In this document: positions 1 through 11,758 of the stretch, piece after piece
How positions within the stretch are numbered: position 1 is the first letter of the stretch
How the letters are laid out: each line of letters begins with the position of its first letter
NCBI RefSeq assembly: GCF_003265705.1
Contig: NW_020313044.1
Coordinates: 3,728,442 to 3,792,441 of the forward strand
Direction: 5' to 3'
Source: Callorhinus ursinus
Lineage: Eukaryota > Chordata > Mammalia > Carnivora > Otariidae
DNA: 64,000 nt
Program-made: the position numbers and the translations under genes
Notes under the pieces: generated by a model
The model's database searches: none
What the model was told of the DNA's origin: nothing
Seen by the model: the letters and a program-made list of their open reading frames with translations, nothing else

Positions 1-387
1 ACACGGTATCACTCTCTGGCTACCTCCCGGGCTTTTGTGTTCAGCACTAAGACCAAACACCCAATGGAATCAAGACTCAGACTCCACCATGTGACCAGAA
101 TGGGCAACCAGGAGGCTTCTGGGTCACTTCCCAGCATACGGTTTCAGCCTTCTCTATTAAAAATTGCAACAAACCAATTTTTATCACTAGAGCCCTCCAT
201 CTTAATTCATTACTTGCTCAGCCTTCTCTCCTCTCTACAATTGGGCAGTCAAATAATGCCCCCAGGAAATAAACGTTTATTGAGTACAGGCCGTTATGCT
301 AGCCACTGTATGCGGTAGGTTCAGTTCACAGCCTATGTTCCGTAACAAATAGATGATATTTTCCTTCTGTGGTTACGTTTTATGAGC
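1..387. other. Left edge, mostly unassigned
   Basis: No gene was recognised. 265-330 (TTTATTGAGTACAGGCCGTT) resembles an old MIR or L2 end. Confidence 0.3.
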
Positions 388-600
388 AGTTGTTCTCAAC
401 TGGGAGCAGTTTTGCTCCTCAGGGGACATTTGGCAACATCTGGGGACATTTTTTGGGTGGATGGGATGCTACTGGCATCTAATGGGCAGAGGCCAAGGAT
501 GCTGCTAAACACCCTATAATACACAAGACAGCCGCCCACAACAAAGAGTTTTCCAGCCCCAAATGTCAGTAGTACCAGGATGGAAAAACCTTGAGATAGA
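388..600. mobile_element. MER5A-type hAT-Charlie DNA transposon copy
   Basis: GTTGTTCTCAACTGGGAGC, GGGGACATTTGGCAACATCT and TGCTACTGGCATCTAATGGG fit the nonautonomous MER5A consensus. It is diverged and carries no coding sequence. Confidence 0.75.
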
Positions 601-787
601 GTGACCATATAATTTGTTGTTGAATCCATTTTTGAGATGGAAATAATAATCAGGATACAAGATGTAAGCTGGGACTATCCTGGGCAAACAGAGATGTGTG
701 GTGACTCTGCTTATAGAAAGAAAAACTAATATTACACTATATATTAACTAACTGGAATTTAAAAACTTGACAAAAAAAAACCTGGAA

Positions 788-853
788 AAGGAAGGAAGGA
801 AGGAAAGAAAGAAAAGGAAGGAAGGAAGGAAGGAAGGAAGGAAAGAGAAAGAA
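788..853. repeat. (GGAA)n / (GAAA)n microsatellite
   Basis: About 65 bp of GGAA and GAAA units. Tandem GGAA cores resemble ETS-factor half-sites, but nothing shows a role here. Confidence 0.95.
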
Positions 854-857
854 ACCA

Positions 858-1062
858 GTATTGCTCTGTCATTCACTAGCTGGGAACCCTTGGGCAAACC
901 ATTGTGTCTCTCAGTAGTTCAGCCTCAGTTTAATCATCTGTCAAATGGGAATATAGTATAGACCTTACAGATTTGTGGGGCAGATAGAGCAAAAGAATCT
1001 CAAAAAGTCTTAGCACAATGTCTGGCACACCACAGTGCTCAATAAAGAGTTGTTATTCTTAA
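858..1062 (+). repeat. MIR SINE
   Basis: Ancient tRNA-derived SINE: CACTAGCTGGGAACCCTTGG, TCAGTTTAATCATCTGTCAA and the terminal CTCAATAAAGAGTTGTTATT. Confidence 0.8.
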
Positions 1063-1090
1063 TAATCGATTTCTTCCACCTGTTCGCCCT

Positions 1091-1328
1091 TCTTTTTTTT
1101 AAGATTCATTTATTTATTTTAGAGAGAGAGAGCATGTGTGCACGTGAGAGGTGGGGTGTGGGGTGAAGTAGGGTGGCTGGGAGGGGCAGAGAGAATGAGA
1201 GAGAATCTTAAGCAGGTTCTACGCCCAGAGTGAGCCCAGCGTGAGACTTGATCTCACAACCCTGAGATCATGACCTGAGCCTAAATCAAGAGTCAGACGC
1301 TCAACCGACTGAGACACCTAGGTGCCCC
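1091..1328 (-). mobile_element. Can-SINE
   Basis: Inverted copy from poly(T) with AAGATTCATTTATTTATT to the head complement GACACCTAGGTGCCCC. The older long form, about 240 bp. Confidence 0.9.
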
Positions 1329-2535
1329 ATCTCATCTTTTTTCAGAAATTTAGCTATTACACTCAAGACACTTTTCCTACCGATTAAAAATGTGAATGAT
1401 GGATTACAAGTCAACTTAAACTTTGCAATAAAAATATTTTTACTCCTTCACATTTTTGCTCACTTCTGAAGGAAAAGTAGTCAAGTCAGTTTCATAACAC
1501 TTTACCTACTTCTATCATGAATAATAATCAGGTTTCTAAGTGGTCAAGTGACCAGTCTGTTTACAGCTGTTCCACATCAATGATCAGTGATCTGAAAGCC
1601 AGAGACCAAAGGGCTTAGAAGTCACTTGGCAAGTTCCAATGAATAAATTCCACATAAGCCTAAGTGCAACAGCTTGAGAGAGAAATTGGAGTCACCTCCA
1701 ACAATTTCTTTTGGCAGATGGGCAAAACACCAAAGATCCACAAACTTGCCTATAGTGTTCTACAGCTAATCAGGAACAAACCAAGTTTATCTCCCTTAAG
1801 CACAAGGCTGCTTGAGGTGGGTCTTAAAGAGAGTACAGGATTCACTCTTTTGAAGAATTACAATTCACCTGATTTGAAAGGATGAGGTTCTTCAATGAGT
1901 ATCAGAGCCTTTACTGTTGGCTTTTAGGCTAACGTATGATTCTAAGTCACAAAATGTCCTATTAGTGTATTTTATGTTTTATAAATTCAAAACCCAATCC
2001 TAAAGCACAAATGTAGTTGACCAAACACTAAAGCAATTCTAATGTTAAATCTAAATTTTAAGACCTCCAAAACAACAAGAGGCATGCTAAAACAAACACA
2101 CAAAAAACTACAGATAAGCTTCCATAGGATTTGAAAGCCCCAAGAGCTTCCTTAAGAAATGGCAAGCTAGCCACTCTTTGACCCTGTTTCATCACTTTTG
2201 TATGTGTTTCCTCTCCTTGCAGAAGCAGCAGATCACATAATTTCTCCCAGAATTAGCTTGGCTGTTCTCTAGCAGGACATATAATTGCAACCTGGGATGC
2301 CCCTTCTGATTTTATGCAGACATACGTACACACACAGACCCTTCTGTTATAATGAAGCAGGGGGCTTTAGGAAATGAGCAGTGTGCTCTTCTCCTTTTGA
2401 AATCGTGCCTAAAAGAGGTATATCACAACCTCATTGTCAGAACCAGTTGGGTAAAATGTTCGTTTGGTTCCCATTTTCTCATGGGGTTGATCCATGGGGA
2501 AACGCCTGCTGCAACCTGAAATCAAGTCTTTTTGT
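1329..2535. other. Intergenic, nothing recognised
   Basis: AT-rich unique-looking DNA. Short frames lack recognisable domains. Confidence 0.6.
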
Positions 2536-2735
2536 GGACGCCTTGGTGGCTCAGTTGTTAAGCATCTGCCTTCGGCTCAGGTCATGATCCCAAGGGTCCT
2601 GGGATCGAGCCCCACATCGGGCTCCCTGCTCCGCGGGAAAGCCTGCTTCTCCCTCTCCCACTCCCTCTGCTTGTGTTCCCTCTCTCGCTATCTCTCTCTG
2701 TCAAATAAATAAATAAAATATTTTTTTTTAAAAAA
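2536..2735 (+). mobile_element. Can-SINE
   Basis: GGACGCCTTGGTGGCTCAG head and TCAAATAAATAAATAAAAT tail. Confidence 0.93.
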
Positions 2736-3041
2736 GTGTTTCGCTTCAAAAAAAGTCTATGAGTTTATCTCTGAGCTTAAGTTAAGACATAGACTGCTAG
2801 ATTTACTTCCATAACATGGAGTCTAGTCTGCACAAAGAAATAAGGGCGATTAGGCAGTGAAAAACATAAAGCCCAGCAATTTGTTAGGTTATGCAATTAT
2901 CCTGTGACTGGGGAATCATCAATCCACAAAGAACATGAACAATTCAACCACTCAGCCAGCAGCTGGTCTTCAAGCAGAGCTAAAGAAATTCACAACTGAG
3001 GCATAAACATACAGGAGACTTAATTAAACAGCTCCCATTTT

Positions 3042-3097
3042 TTTTAAATTCTTTTTTTTTAAATATTTTATTTATTTATTCATGAGAGAGGGGGGGG

Positions 3098-3133
<36 letters not shown>

Positions 3134-3253
3134 CAGAGGGAGAAGCAGGCTCCCAAGGAGCAGGAAGCCCGATGCAGGCCTCGATTCCAGGACCCTGGGA
3201 TCATGACCTGAGCCGAAGGCAGACGCTTAACCATCTGAGCCACCCAGGCGCCC
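3042..3253 (-). mobile_element. Can-SINE with expanded (GA)n
   Basis: Inverted copy containing a G-run and about 20 GA units. Flanked by near-identical AAACAGCTCCCATTTTT / AAACAGCTCACATTTTT. Confidence 0.93.
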
Positions 3254-3367
3254 AAACAGCTCACATTTTTAAGCTTGGCTTTCACTAGCCTAACTTGATT
3301 TAAGTTTATGTGACACTAAATTTTTATTATAACAGTACACGTTCTTCTTTATAAATTAAAGAATCTT

Positions 3368-3566
3368 GGGGCGCCTGGGTGGCTCAGTCGTTAAGCGTCT
3401 GCCTTCGGCTCAGGTCATGATCCCAGGGTCCTGGGATCGAGCCCCGCATCGGGCTCCCTGCTCTGCAGGAAGCCTGCTTCTTCCTCTCCCACTCCCCCTG
3501 CTTGTGTTCCCTCTCTCACTGTGTCTCTCTCTGTCAAATAAATAAATAAAATCTTAAAAAAAAAAA
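3368..3566 (+). mobile_element. Can-SINE
   Basis: Intact head and tail. Target-site duplication AAAGAATCTT. Confidence 0.95.
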
Positions 3567-3639
3567 AGAATCTTACAGTTCTCTCTCACACAGGTATTCA
3601 ATGTCAATATTTTCAGGTGTGTTTTTCCACGTTTTCCTC

Positions 3640-3680
3640 TATGCGCGCACACACACACACATGTGCACACACACTCACAA
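3640..3680. repeat. (CA)n microsatellite
   Basis: Interrupted CA dinucleotides following GCGCG. Confidence 0.85.
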
Positions 3681-3879
3681 TTAGGAAGGAGACCCATCAA
3701 TGATCATGGTGCTCTTCTCCCTTTGAAGTTATGCCTAAGAGGGGTCTATAACAACCTTACTGTCATAACCAGTTAGGTAGAAGGTAGAAAATTAAACTTA
3801 TGTGATACATGTGTATCACATATGCATAAGTGTAACTGTTTTTTTTCAAATTAAAAAAAAGACAATACCACACTCATTA

Positions 3880-4110
3880 CCCTAAAGCTTTTTTTTTTCA
3901 CTTACAGTAACATGGAGACTTCTTCAGTTTAACTCTAAATCACTCCTTTTAATTCCTATACATATTTCATATAATGGACAGATCATAAGGTCGTAATGCA
4001 TTCTCCTGTTCCTTTATTAATGGACATTTAGGCTAATCCAGATTTTTGCTACTAGAAACAAAAAATGGCACCTGTGTGCAATGATAAATTCAGTACCTGA
4101 GCTTTATAAA
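3880..4110 (-). repeat. L1M 3' end, antisense
   Basis: TCCTTTATTAATGGACATTTAGG and GCTACTAGAAACA recall the complement of an old L1 3' UTR. Diverged. Confidence 0.5.
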
Positions 4111-5690
4111 ACCTGGTCTAGGTGTATCCCAAAGAGGAATTTTATAAGGCCTCTATGAACTTAATATAATTCCCTCCATAATAACCACAGTCCTCCATCT
4201 GAACCCATACTCAATATTGGTACTCAGCAATAAATTATGGCTTTATTTATATAGATGAATGACGAAAGCAGAAGAGACATTCACAAGAGAGAAAGACAGA
4301 AGTGAGAAAAATTTGTCTTCATTTACTTACCCAAAATAATTTCTTGAGAGCTCCATTTCATCCAAAGACTTTTCTTCATCCAATCATAGACTGAGATGCA
4401 CATATGAAAGAAGACAATTCAAATACTTGCTTGGGTCTACGATATATTAATACCGTCTGGTTGAATACTGCATAGAAAACAGTTCAGTTGTCTTCAAGGT
4501 TGTTACATCTTAGCTGAGAAGTAGACATACAAACCTAGTACCTGTGGACCGGATTTCATTTTAAGAAAAATAAATTGTTTATCAATGACTCTGAGACAGC
4601 CAAGGATCAAGGTAGCCATTCATGTGTTAATCTGTTATCATCTGGCTCATAGCTTTGAAAGACTTGCCTCACTAAATTATTGATACAAATCAGCCTTTCA
4701 AGAAAGAATTAACACTCCCAAGTCCTTAGGTTTATTCCAGCTTCTATGGCTAACCGGCATTCATTATCCAGATGAAATACACATTTCCTCTCAACTGCAG
4801 TAACTTTCCAGATCACTTTCCTCTTTGTCTTCCTCGGGCCTACAGCCAATTCTCCAAGAGCAAGGGAGTCTAGAAGACTCGGACTTCCTATCATACCTTT
4901 CACAAGGGCATAGCTACCTCAGAGCCCAGTCAGGTATCTGGTAAACCAGTTCGGGAACATAGGTGTGTGGTGCACAGGTTTGGGAGCAGTACCTGGAATA
5001 GGCAGTGCTAGATCTAGCCTGGGGGTGCTTGGAGGGCAGGGAGGTGGGTTTCTACAGGCAGAGCTTCCATCAGAAATATAGGAGCATTCAGTTACTGTCT
5101 TTGCATAGATGTGGAATGAGAGGGCAGAGGGGCTGTGGGACAGGTCTATTCTGTTGGCAGAGATGTACACCGTAGAACAGATTTGTGGATGCAGGTTAAA
5201 GAAAACCCCCCAAATCCATCTAGATTAAGCTAAAAAGGACAATTGACTATAAAGACAGAGAGGTTGTCTCACTGAAACCAAGAATGGGAAGGCAGCCGGG
5301 CCTCCAGAAGAGACCTAGAGGCCAGAAAGCCAGAACTGTTTGTTTTTTTTTTTAATTTCATCTTCTCTAATTATCTTTCTTAATCTGCTTCATTCTTCCC
5401 TATCTCTACAGACCATTGTTTCTCTCTTCTTTTCCACAGCTTCCAAATGTATTTATCCTTAGTTCTAGTGGTCCACAAAAACCTACCTTCTCTTTCTAAA
5501 TACCCATTCTAAAATTCTTCATGGAGAGAAAAACTGATTGGATTGCCTGAAGTCTGGTGGTCAACTGTGGTTCCATCAGCTATGGGCCAGTGGGATGGAG
5601 ATGGAAAAGAGAATTCCCAGAAAAGGGGAGATCAGACATTTAGAGACAACTCTAAAAGCTTGCTGACCACTGATATTCCTCAAGTGTAAA
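4111..5690. other. Intergenic, nothing recognised
   Basis: Unique-looking DNA with a T-tract at 5,341. No RNA gene or coding exon was seen. Confidence 0.6.
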
Positions 5691-5699
5691 CTAAACATC

Positions 5700-5850
5700 A
5701 GTGTATAGAATCTTAGAAAGTTAGGGCCTATAGGAAACTTATTTAACAAGAAAACTGAGGAAGGGAAATGTCTCATTCAAGGTCACAGCTAGTAAGTAAC
5801 AAAGCAGAGTCATTCTTCTATTACCAGGGACTGCAAGACCAGAGGCCACC
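5700..5850 (-). repeat. MIR SINE
   Basis: AAAACTGAGGAAGGGAAATG and AAGGTCACAGCTAGTAAGTA are the MIR core complement. Confidence 0.8.
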
Positions 5851-5929
5851 AGGAGTGAATGACAATACCCATTTCATGATACCCTTCACAGCCATAAGTA
5901 GTATAATTTTAGGTGGCCATATTTATTTT

Positions 5930-6134
5930 ATTTTATTTTTTAAGATTTTATGTATTTGAGAGAATGAGAGAGAGAGAGCATGTGTGCACACAAGCAGGGG
6001 GGAGGGGCAGAGAGAGAGGGAGAAGCAGGCTCCCCACTGAGCAGGGTGCCTGACATGGGGCTCAATCCCACGATCCTGAGATCATGACCTAAGTTGAAGG
6101 CAGATGCTTAACCGACTGAGCCACCAGGCACCCC
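5930..6134 (-). mobile_element. Can-SINE
   Basis: Inverted copy. Target-site duplication ATATTTATTTTA. Confidence 0.93.
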
Positions 6135-6384
6135 TATATTTATTTTATAGAGAGAGTAGTACATCATTGTTATTTCTCTTTTTATTAAAAAAGGAAATAT
6201 CAATATTGATTAATTTTAAAGAGAAAGTAAAAATAATACAAAATTATATATATGTGTGTCTTTCTATATATAGACATATATATCTTAAAAATAAAATATA
6301 CAGAAGTCTAGAATTTGGAAAGCATCAAGTTCAGTATCTACAGAAAGGTACCACTGAGAGTTTGGAAGCTACACTTCCATGAAC

Positions 6385-6586
6385 TTTTTTTTTTTAAGAT
6401 TTTTATTTATTTATTTGAGAGAGCGAGAATGAGAGATAGAGAGAGCACATGAGAGGGGGGAGGGTTGGAGGGAGAAGCAGACTTCCCGCTGAGCAGGGAG
6501 CCTGATGCGGGACTCGATCCCGGGACTCCAGGATCATGACCTGAGCCGAAGGCAGTCGCTTAACCAACTGAGCCACCCAGGCGCCC
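6385..6586 (-). mobile_element. Can-SINE
   Basis: Inverted copy. Target-site duplication TTCCATGAACTTTT. Confidence 0.95.
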
Positions 6587-7065
6587 TTCCATGAACTTTT
6601 CAATGCATATATAACTGGATGCTGGAAGGACCCAATAAATAGCAGTCTTCTTCCTTGTCCAGAGTAATGAATACATTGATAAACAAGACAAATGAATGGC
6701 ATAAGAAGGCAGAAGTGCTACTTTCATTAATGATAGAGATGAGTTAGAGGACAGAGATCAGTGTGAATGTCAAATTTAGGGACTAACTGAACCCCACGTT
6801 AGTCAGGGTTTCCATCCCGGTATCAGGCAGGAAAGACAGCGTGGAGGAGCAGAAGGGAACCAGTAATCCCAGCAGGCAGCCTAATTCCAAGAGGCAAAGA
6901 GGCAAGGTCAAGCATTAATAGTTTATTCTTTCCCACATTGCCAATCAAAATAAGTCACTCCAATCCCATGAGGCAGAGTGAACACGGGGCACAGAAAAGC
7001 TAAGAGTGTGACTCTGAGTCCCCTTTGCATGAGGGGAGCATCAGGAATGAGAAGATGCATTTTTC

Positions 7066-7114
7066 TGTATATATGTATATGTATATGTATTATATATATA
7101 GATAGATAGATAGT
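7066..7114. repeat. (TATG)n / (GATA)n microsatellite
   Basis: Alternating TATG, TATA and GATA units. Confidence 0.85.
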
Positions 7115-7570
7115 ACTAGTCTTACTTCTGTAACTTGCTTTTTCCCACATACATATACATCGTTTAAATTACTTGCATATATTTCCTGACATGGTTAAAC
7201 TATAATTTACTTAACCAGTCCCTGTTAATTGATATTAAAGGTTTTGCATATTTTTACCACTGTAAACAGTGCTACAATGAACACTAATTAACACACATTA
7301 ATCCAATATTCCTGCAGGATAGGTTCCAAAAAGTGGAACTACTAAGAAGTAAAAAAATATACACATTAAATCTTTTATGCATATTACAAACTAGGCCCCT
7401 GCAAATGCAGCATACTCCTACCAGCCCTTTATGAGAATTTTTTGCCTAATGGATATTATATTCCTTCTCATCTTTGAAAAGAAGATAAGCAAAGCATTGT
7501 GGTTTAATTTGTATGTCTGATTACCATAGAGTTCAACATTTTTTTCTATCAGAAATTACGATTTAACTGA
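7115..7570 (-). repeat. L1M 3' end, antisense
   Basis: AACAGTGCTACAATGAACA and GGATAGGTTCCAAAAAGTGG are typical of old L1 3' UTRs read on the opposite strand. Confidence 0.65.
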
Positions 7571-7643
7571 TCTGACTTAGGGTTGAAGCGTAAGCTGAGT
7601 GATAACGGGCTTTTCTTTCTGTTATGCAATTGCCTGAATTAAG

Positions 7644-7850
7644 TTTTTTTTTTTTTAAAGATTTTATTTATTTATTTGACAGAGAGAGACACAGCGAGAG
7701 AGGGAACACAAGCAGGGGGAGTGGGAGAGGGAGAAGCAGGCTTCCCACGGAGCAGGGAGCCTCATGCGGGCTCGATCCCAGGAGCCTGGGATCATGACCT
7801 GAGCCTGAGCCGAAGGCAGACGCCTAACGACTGAGCCACCCAGGCGCCCC
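7644..7850 (-). mobile_element. Can-SINE
   Basis: Inverted copy. Target-site duplication CTGAATTAAGTTTT. Confidence 0.95.
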
Positions 7851-8420
7851 CTGAATTAAGTTTTGATTGCTGAGGCATTCACTTTAAGAAAGGCACCCCC
7901 TGCAAAGATGGTTATGTCAAGTAACTGCAGGCCTTGAGACAGCCTCCGCCCTCCACTCCTATCTTGGTGGATTTCCATACCTGACCTTTCAGGTAGCTAG
8001 TTGTTTTTTTTTCTCCCTGCACTTTAAATTCCCATTCTTATGTTTTAAATTCACCAATAAAGAGTGAGGCCACGAGACTCTCGCCTCCAATAAAAGCAGA
8101 ACCCAGGTTCTCTCTCCCCTTCTCCCTTCCCCCCTGCCCCCCCCCCCCCCCACCCAGCCATTGGCCCCCGCTATGCCACATACAAAATTTCCAGTATCTG
8201 TAAGTAGTAAAGTTTTGTTTTAGTCTTTATTTCCCCCACAGAGTTTCCTTATGGTTCTTGCTGGGGGAGTCTTACAATCGTAAGAACCACAAGGGCCTCT
8301 CCAGCCACACCCGTGGTTATTGATAGGCTGAGATCAATCAGCACAGAACAGGTGTCAAATATTTACCAGGATACAAGATGCCTTTAAGAATCCAAGCAGC
8401 AAATTTGGCTTCAAAACAGT
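7851..8420 (+). repeat. LTR-like segment (uncertain)
   Basis: Two polyadenylation signals (ACCAATAAAGAG at about 8,053 and CCAATAAAAGCAG at about 8,086), a C-run (8,128-8,151) and a region rich in CTCTC resemble an LTR R/U5. No LTR ends or body were identified. It may simply be unique DNA. Confidence 0.25.
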
Positions 8421-8941
8421 GTGAAAAATTGATGGTGTTATTTGGCCCAGTAGATATGTGAGATAGATTACAGTGTGTGATCTCAGAATCAATATTCAGT
8501 CCATATATTTGTGCAATAGATAATTACCCTAATAAACGCAGACTTGACATTTCAGTAGAAGGATGCATTAGGCCTGTGTCCCAGGGGGCTTACTGGATCA
8601 GGAGCTTAGAAACTATGGAGTACAATGGGCCACCTACCTTTCTTCTAGACTTCTACCCTTCAGTCTTCATAGTGACTCTGAGACCAAACCAGAACATGCA
8701 AGAGTTTGTCTTCCATTTTCCTCATGTCATTGTTCCTGATTCTCTGAGCGCACTGATAGAATTTTGACTAATTCCCCAAGTAGCAGACCTGGAGCCTGTT
8801 AGGTGTGGGTCAAATTCAAAATAAAACTCCTTTGAGATAAACTTTTTCATCCATTGGTTAAAATGGTTATGCAGTTTAACGCCACAGTGTGTTAGTAAGG
8901 TGCTTCTTCTGCCATATTTCAGATACTTCTTGTGTCTTCTC
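8421..8941. other. Intergenic, nothing recognised
   Basis: A 96-codon open frame (8,477-8,767) has no recognisable domain and no gene context. Confidence 0.55.
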
Positions 8942-9138
8942 GGTTTTTTTTTTTAAGATTTTATTTATTTATTTGACAGAGACACAGCAAGAGAGGGAAC
9001 ACAAGCAGGGGGAGTGGGAAAGGGAGAAGCAGACTTCCCGTGGAGCAGGGAGCCCGATGCAGGACTCGATCCCAGGACCCTGGGATCATGACCTGAGCCA
9101 AAGGCAGACGCCCAACAACTGAGACACCCAGGCGCCCC
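8942..9138 (-). mobile_element. Can-SINE
   Basis: Inverted copy. Target-site duplication CTTGTGTCTTCTC. Confidence 0.95.
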
Positions 9139-9669
9139 TTGTGTCTTCTCTCATATCCTCTAAACCTCACCTCTGATTCTGTCGGTTGCGGCAGTAAACA
9201 AAATCTTCTGTGGGCTTAGACTCATTTCTGGCTGATAGAGTCCTGCCTTAAGCATACATTTAAGTCTTTTGCTTTCTTTCCTTGGGCTTTTCTGATGTCT
9301 TATGGGACACTGGTTCTTGAAGGTACAGGTTTACCTAGAAGTGTGGGACTTACCACCTCTGGGTCAAACTTCAACCAATGAGTGATGAGAAACAAATGTT
9401 TCTCCCAGTTGATCCTTGGGTGAACAATTACAAGAGACATCCTACATCCCACTCTGAAGTTCTGGCTGGCTGGAGCCTCAGTTGTTCACAGTGGCGATCT
9501 CGATAATGCATCCTAGATTGGCTTTTTTCACTTTTCCTGGTCCTTTGGATCATCTCCCAAACAATTACCTGTGCACAAACTCTTATCTCAGGCTTTGCTT
9601 TTGAGAGTAAATTGAGCTCAGACATATTGCTAATGGGATATAAATGGGTAAGAGTAATTTGATAGTTTC
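9139..9669. other. Intergenic, nothing recognised
   Basis: Unique-looking DNA with no gene signature. Confidence 0.55.
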
Positions 9670-9797
9670 GGGGCACCTGGATAGCTTAGTTAGTTAAGCC
9701 TCCAACTCTTGATATCACTTGGGGTCTTGATCTCTAGGGCAGGCCCCACATTGGGCTCCATACTGGGCATGGAGCCTACTTAAAAAACAAAAAAACA
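9670..9797 (+). mobile_element. Can-SINE, short older copy
   Basis: Head GGGGCACCTGGATAGCTTAG and a tail interrupted by the next SINE. Outer direct repeat AGTAATTTGA. Confidence 0.85.
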
Positions 9798-9985
9798 GGG
9801 GCACCTGGGTGGCTCAGTCCATTAAACATCTGACTTCAGCTCAGGTCATGATCTCAGGGTTCTGGGATTGAGCCCCACGTTGGGCTCTGCGCTCAGCGGG
9901 GAGGCTGCTTGTCCTTCTGCCCCTCCCCAGACCTCGTGCTCACTTGCTCTCTCTCACATAAATAAAAAAAATTTTTAAACAAAAA
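9798..9985 (+). mobile_element. Can-SINE inserted in the preceding SINE tail
   Basis: Head GGGGCACCTGGGTGGCTCAG through an A-rich tail. It shares the outer repeat AGTAATTTGA with its neighbour. Confidence 0.9.
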
Positions 9986-10014
9986 GTAATTTGACAGTTT
10001 TCACTATAAGTTTT

Positions 10015-10450
10015 AAAAATATTGACCTAAAAATTCCACTTTAGAAGTTTAAAGATAGATACTAATATTTTGGCATGTGTGAAGTGATGGTTATAAAAGA
10101 ATATGCATTGCAATATTGTAAAATAGCCAGGAATTTTTTTAAAAACCCTACTGAAAAAAAACCCCACTGAATCCCCAAATAGGAGGTTGCTTAAATAAAT
10201 GCCAATATAGCCATACGGTGAAATAGCAGGTGGAAGATAATGAGGTAGCTTTATATGGAAAGGTCTTTAAAATCTGAGAGCAGTAAATAGAATAAATGAT
10301 CATTTTGTAATATATATGTGCATGTGTATATATACTGGTGTATGTTTAAAATATCCCTGAAGAGAGACACAAAGATGTGACATTAGTGGATTGTCTCTAA
10401 GGAGATTGTGGCTGCAGACAAGTGTGAAAGAGACTTGTTTGTATTTTTCT
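10015..10450 (+). repeat. L1M 3' UTR fragment
   Basis: ATATTGACCTAAAAATTCCAC and GGTTGCTTAAATAAATGCCA resemble an ancient L1 3' end. Confidence 0.5.
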
Positions 10451-10606
10451 TGGCTAATGATATGTCATAATTTAGTATTACTTTGCTATTTGGAATACTG
10501 AACCCTGTCCACATGTCTGTCTGAAATGTTGATTACGTCTATTTGCTGTTTCTTTTGTTTTTTGTTTGTTTGTTTTTTAAACTCTACCAAAAGCTTCAAT
10601 TATATA

Positions 10607-10715
10607 GGGTCGCCTGGCTGGTTCAGTCAGTGGAGCATGTGACTCTTGATCTCGGGGTCATGAGTTTGAGCCCCACACTGGAGGTAGAGATTACATTTAA
10701 AACTTTTTTTAAAAA
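10607..10715 (+). mobile_element. Short tRNA-type SINE
   Basis: GGGTCGCCTGGCTGGTTCAG and TGACTCTTGATCTCGGGGTC, with little body. Flanks AAAGCTTCAATTA / AAAGTTTCAATTA. Confidence 0.85.
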
Positions 10716-10719
10716 GTTT

Positions 10720-10920
10720 CAATTACATGAATTAGGATAAATTATACACAAACCCTCATGTTTGCATCATCCAGCTTAGAACAATTACCATCATCTTGCC
10801 AATTCTGTTTTATTTTTCTCCCCACTTTCCCCCCTGGAATGTTAAAGCAATTGCCAAATATTTATCATTTCACCTGTAAATATGTGTTACTTTCAAAGCT
10901 TCAGTGCTTCACTAATTGGA
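10720..10920 (-). repeat. L1M 3' end, antisense
   Basis: AAACCCTCATGTTTGCATCA, CACTTTCCCCCCTGGAATG and CATTTCACCTGTAAATATG fit an old L1 3' UTR complement. Confidence 0.6.
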
Positions 10921-11239
10921 TCTGACATGGTATATTTTAAAATTCTAGTAAATCCACAAAGGAATACAAAACAATAGCAAAAAGGAAGCAAAGACTCAAA
11001 AGGGTTAAATTGGATGAATCAAATGAAGCCTAATATAAGTATATAAAATAGAATTTGAAAATAATATTTAATAGTTCTTTAGAAACAAACAGGCTAAAAA
11101 TGAAACCTTGAACTGCCTAGAAATGGGAAAAACATACTTTTAAAAAGATGCAAACTTATTCAGAAAACATTAAATAAACCCAGTCTAATATGTGTGGTCT
11201 ACATAACTAGAGCCAATCCTGGATAAAACTAGAGTTACA

Positions 11240-11327
11240 GGTAGAATTGCCAGATTTAGCAAATAAAAATGTAGGATAGCCAGTTAAATTTCAGGTAAAT
11301 AATAATTTCTTAGAATATGTATCATGC
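11240..11327. repeat. Ancient interspersed repeat, left part
   Basis: GAATTGCCAGATTTAGCAAA and CCAGTTAAATTTCAGGTAAA recur widely in mammals. I do not name the family. It continues after the SINE (11,521-11,580). Confidence 0.5.
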
Positions 11328-11520
11328 AGGGGTGCCTGGGTGGCTCAGTCGTTAAGCATCTGCCTTAAGCTCAGGTCATGATCCCAGGGTCCTGGGATCG
11401 AGCCCCGCTTCAGGCTCCCTGCTCAGTGGGGAGCCTGCTTCTCCTTCTCCCACTCCCCCTGCTTGTGTTCATCTCTCGCTGTGTCTCTCTCTCTCAAATA
11501 AATAAATAAAAATCTTAAAA
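11328..11520 (+). mobile_element. Can-SINE
   Basis: Target-site duplication AGAATATGTATCAT / AGAATATATATCAT. Confidence 0.95.
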
Positions 11521-11625
11521 AGAATATATATCATACAATATGTCCCATGCAATATTTGGCACATATTTATATTAAGATATTATTGTTTGTTTTTATCTGT
11601 ATTACTTGCTTATCTGATAATGCCT

Positions 11626-11758
11626 GGGTTCTACCATAGGCAGAATGAATCAGAATTTCTGGGGTTTTGGTCTGGGCATTACTTTTTTAAAAATTTCCTA
11701 GGTCAGAATTACCTACTTCATATCCAAGGTTAAGAACCACTGCTCTAGAAAATGCTAA
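11626..11758 (-). repeat. MER20/MER5-like hAT remnant
   Basis: Ends in AAGAACCACTGCTCTAGAA, the typical terminal sequence of MER5/MER20-type elements. Confidence 0.55.

Noticed and set aside
2494..2712. Short open frames with repeated GAWVAQ...SAQVMI...S peptides
   Set aside because: They recur at many sites because they are translations of Can-SINE bodies, not genes.
3082..3288. Arginine/glutamate-rich frame
   Set aside because: It is the (GA)n tract within an inverted SINE.
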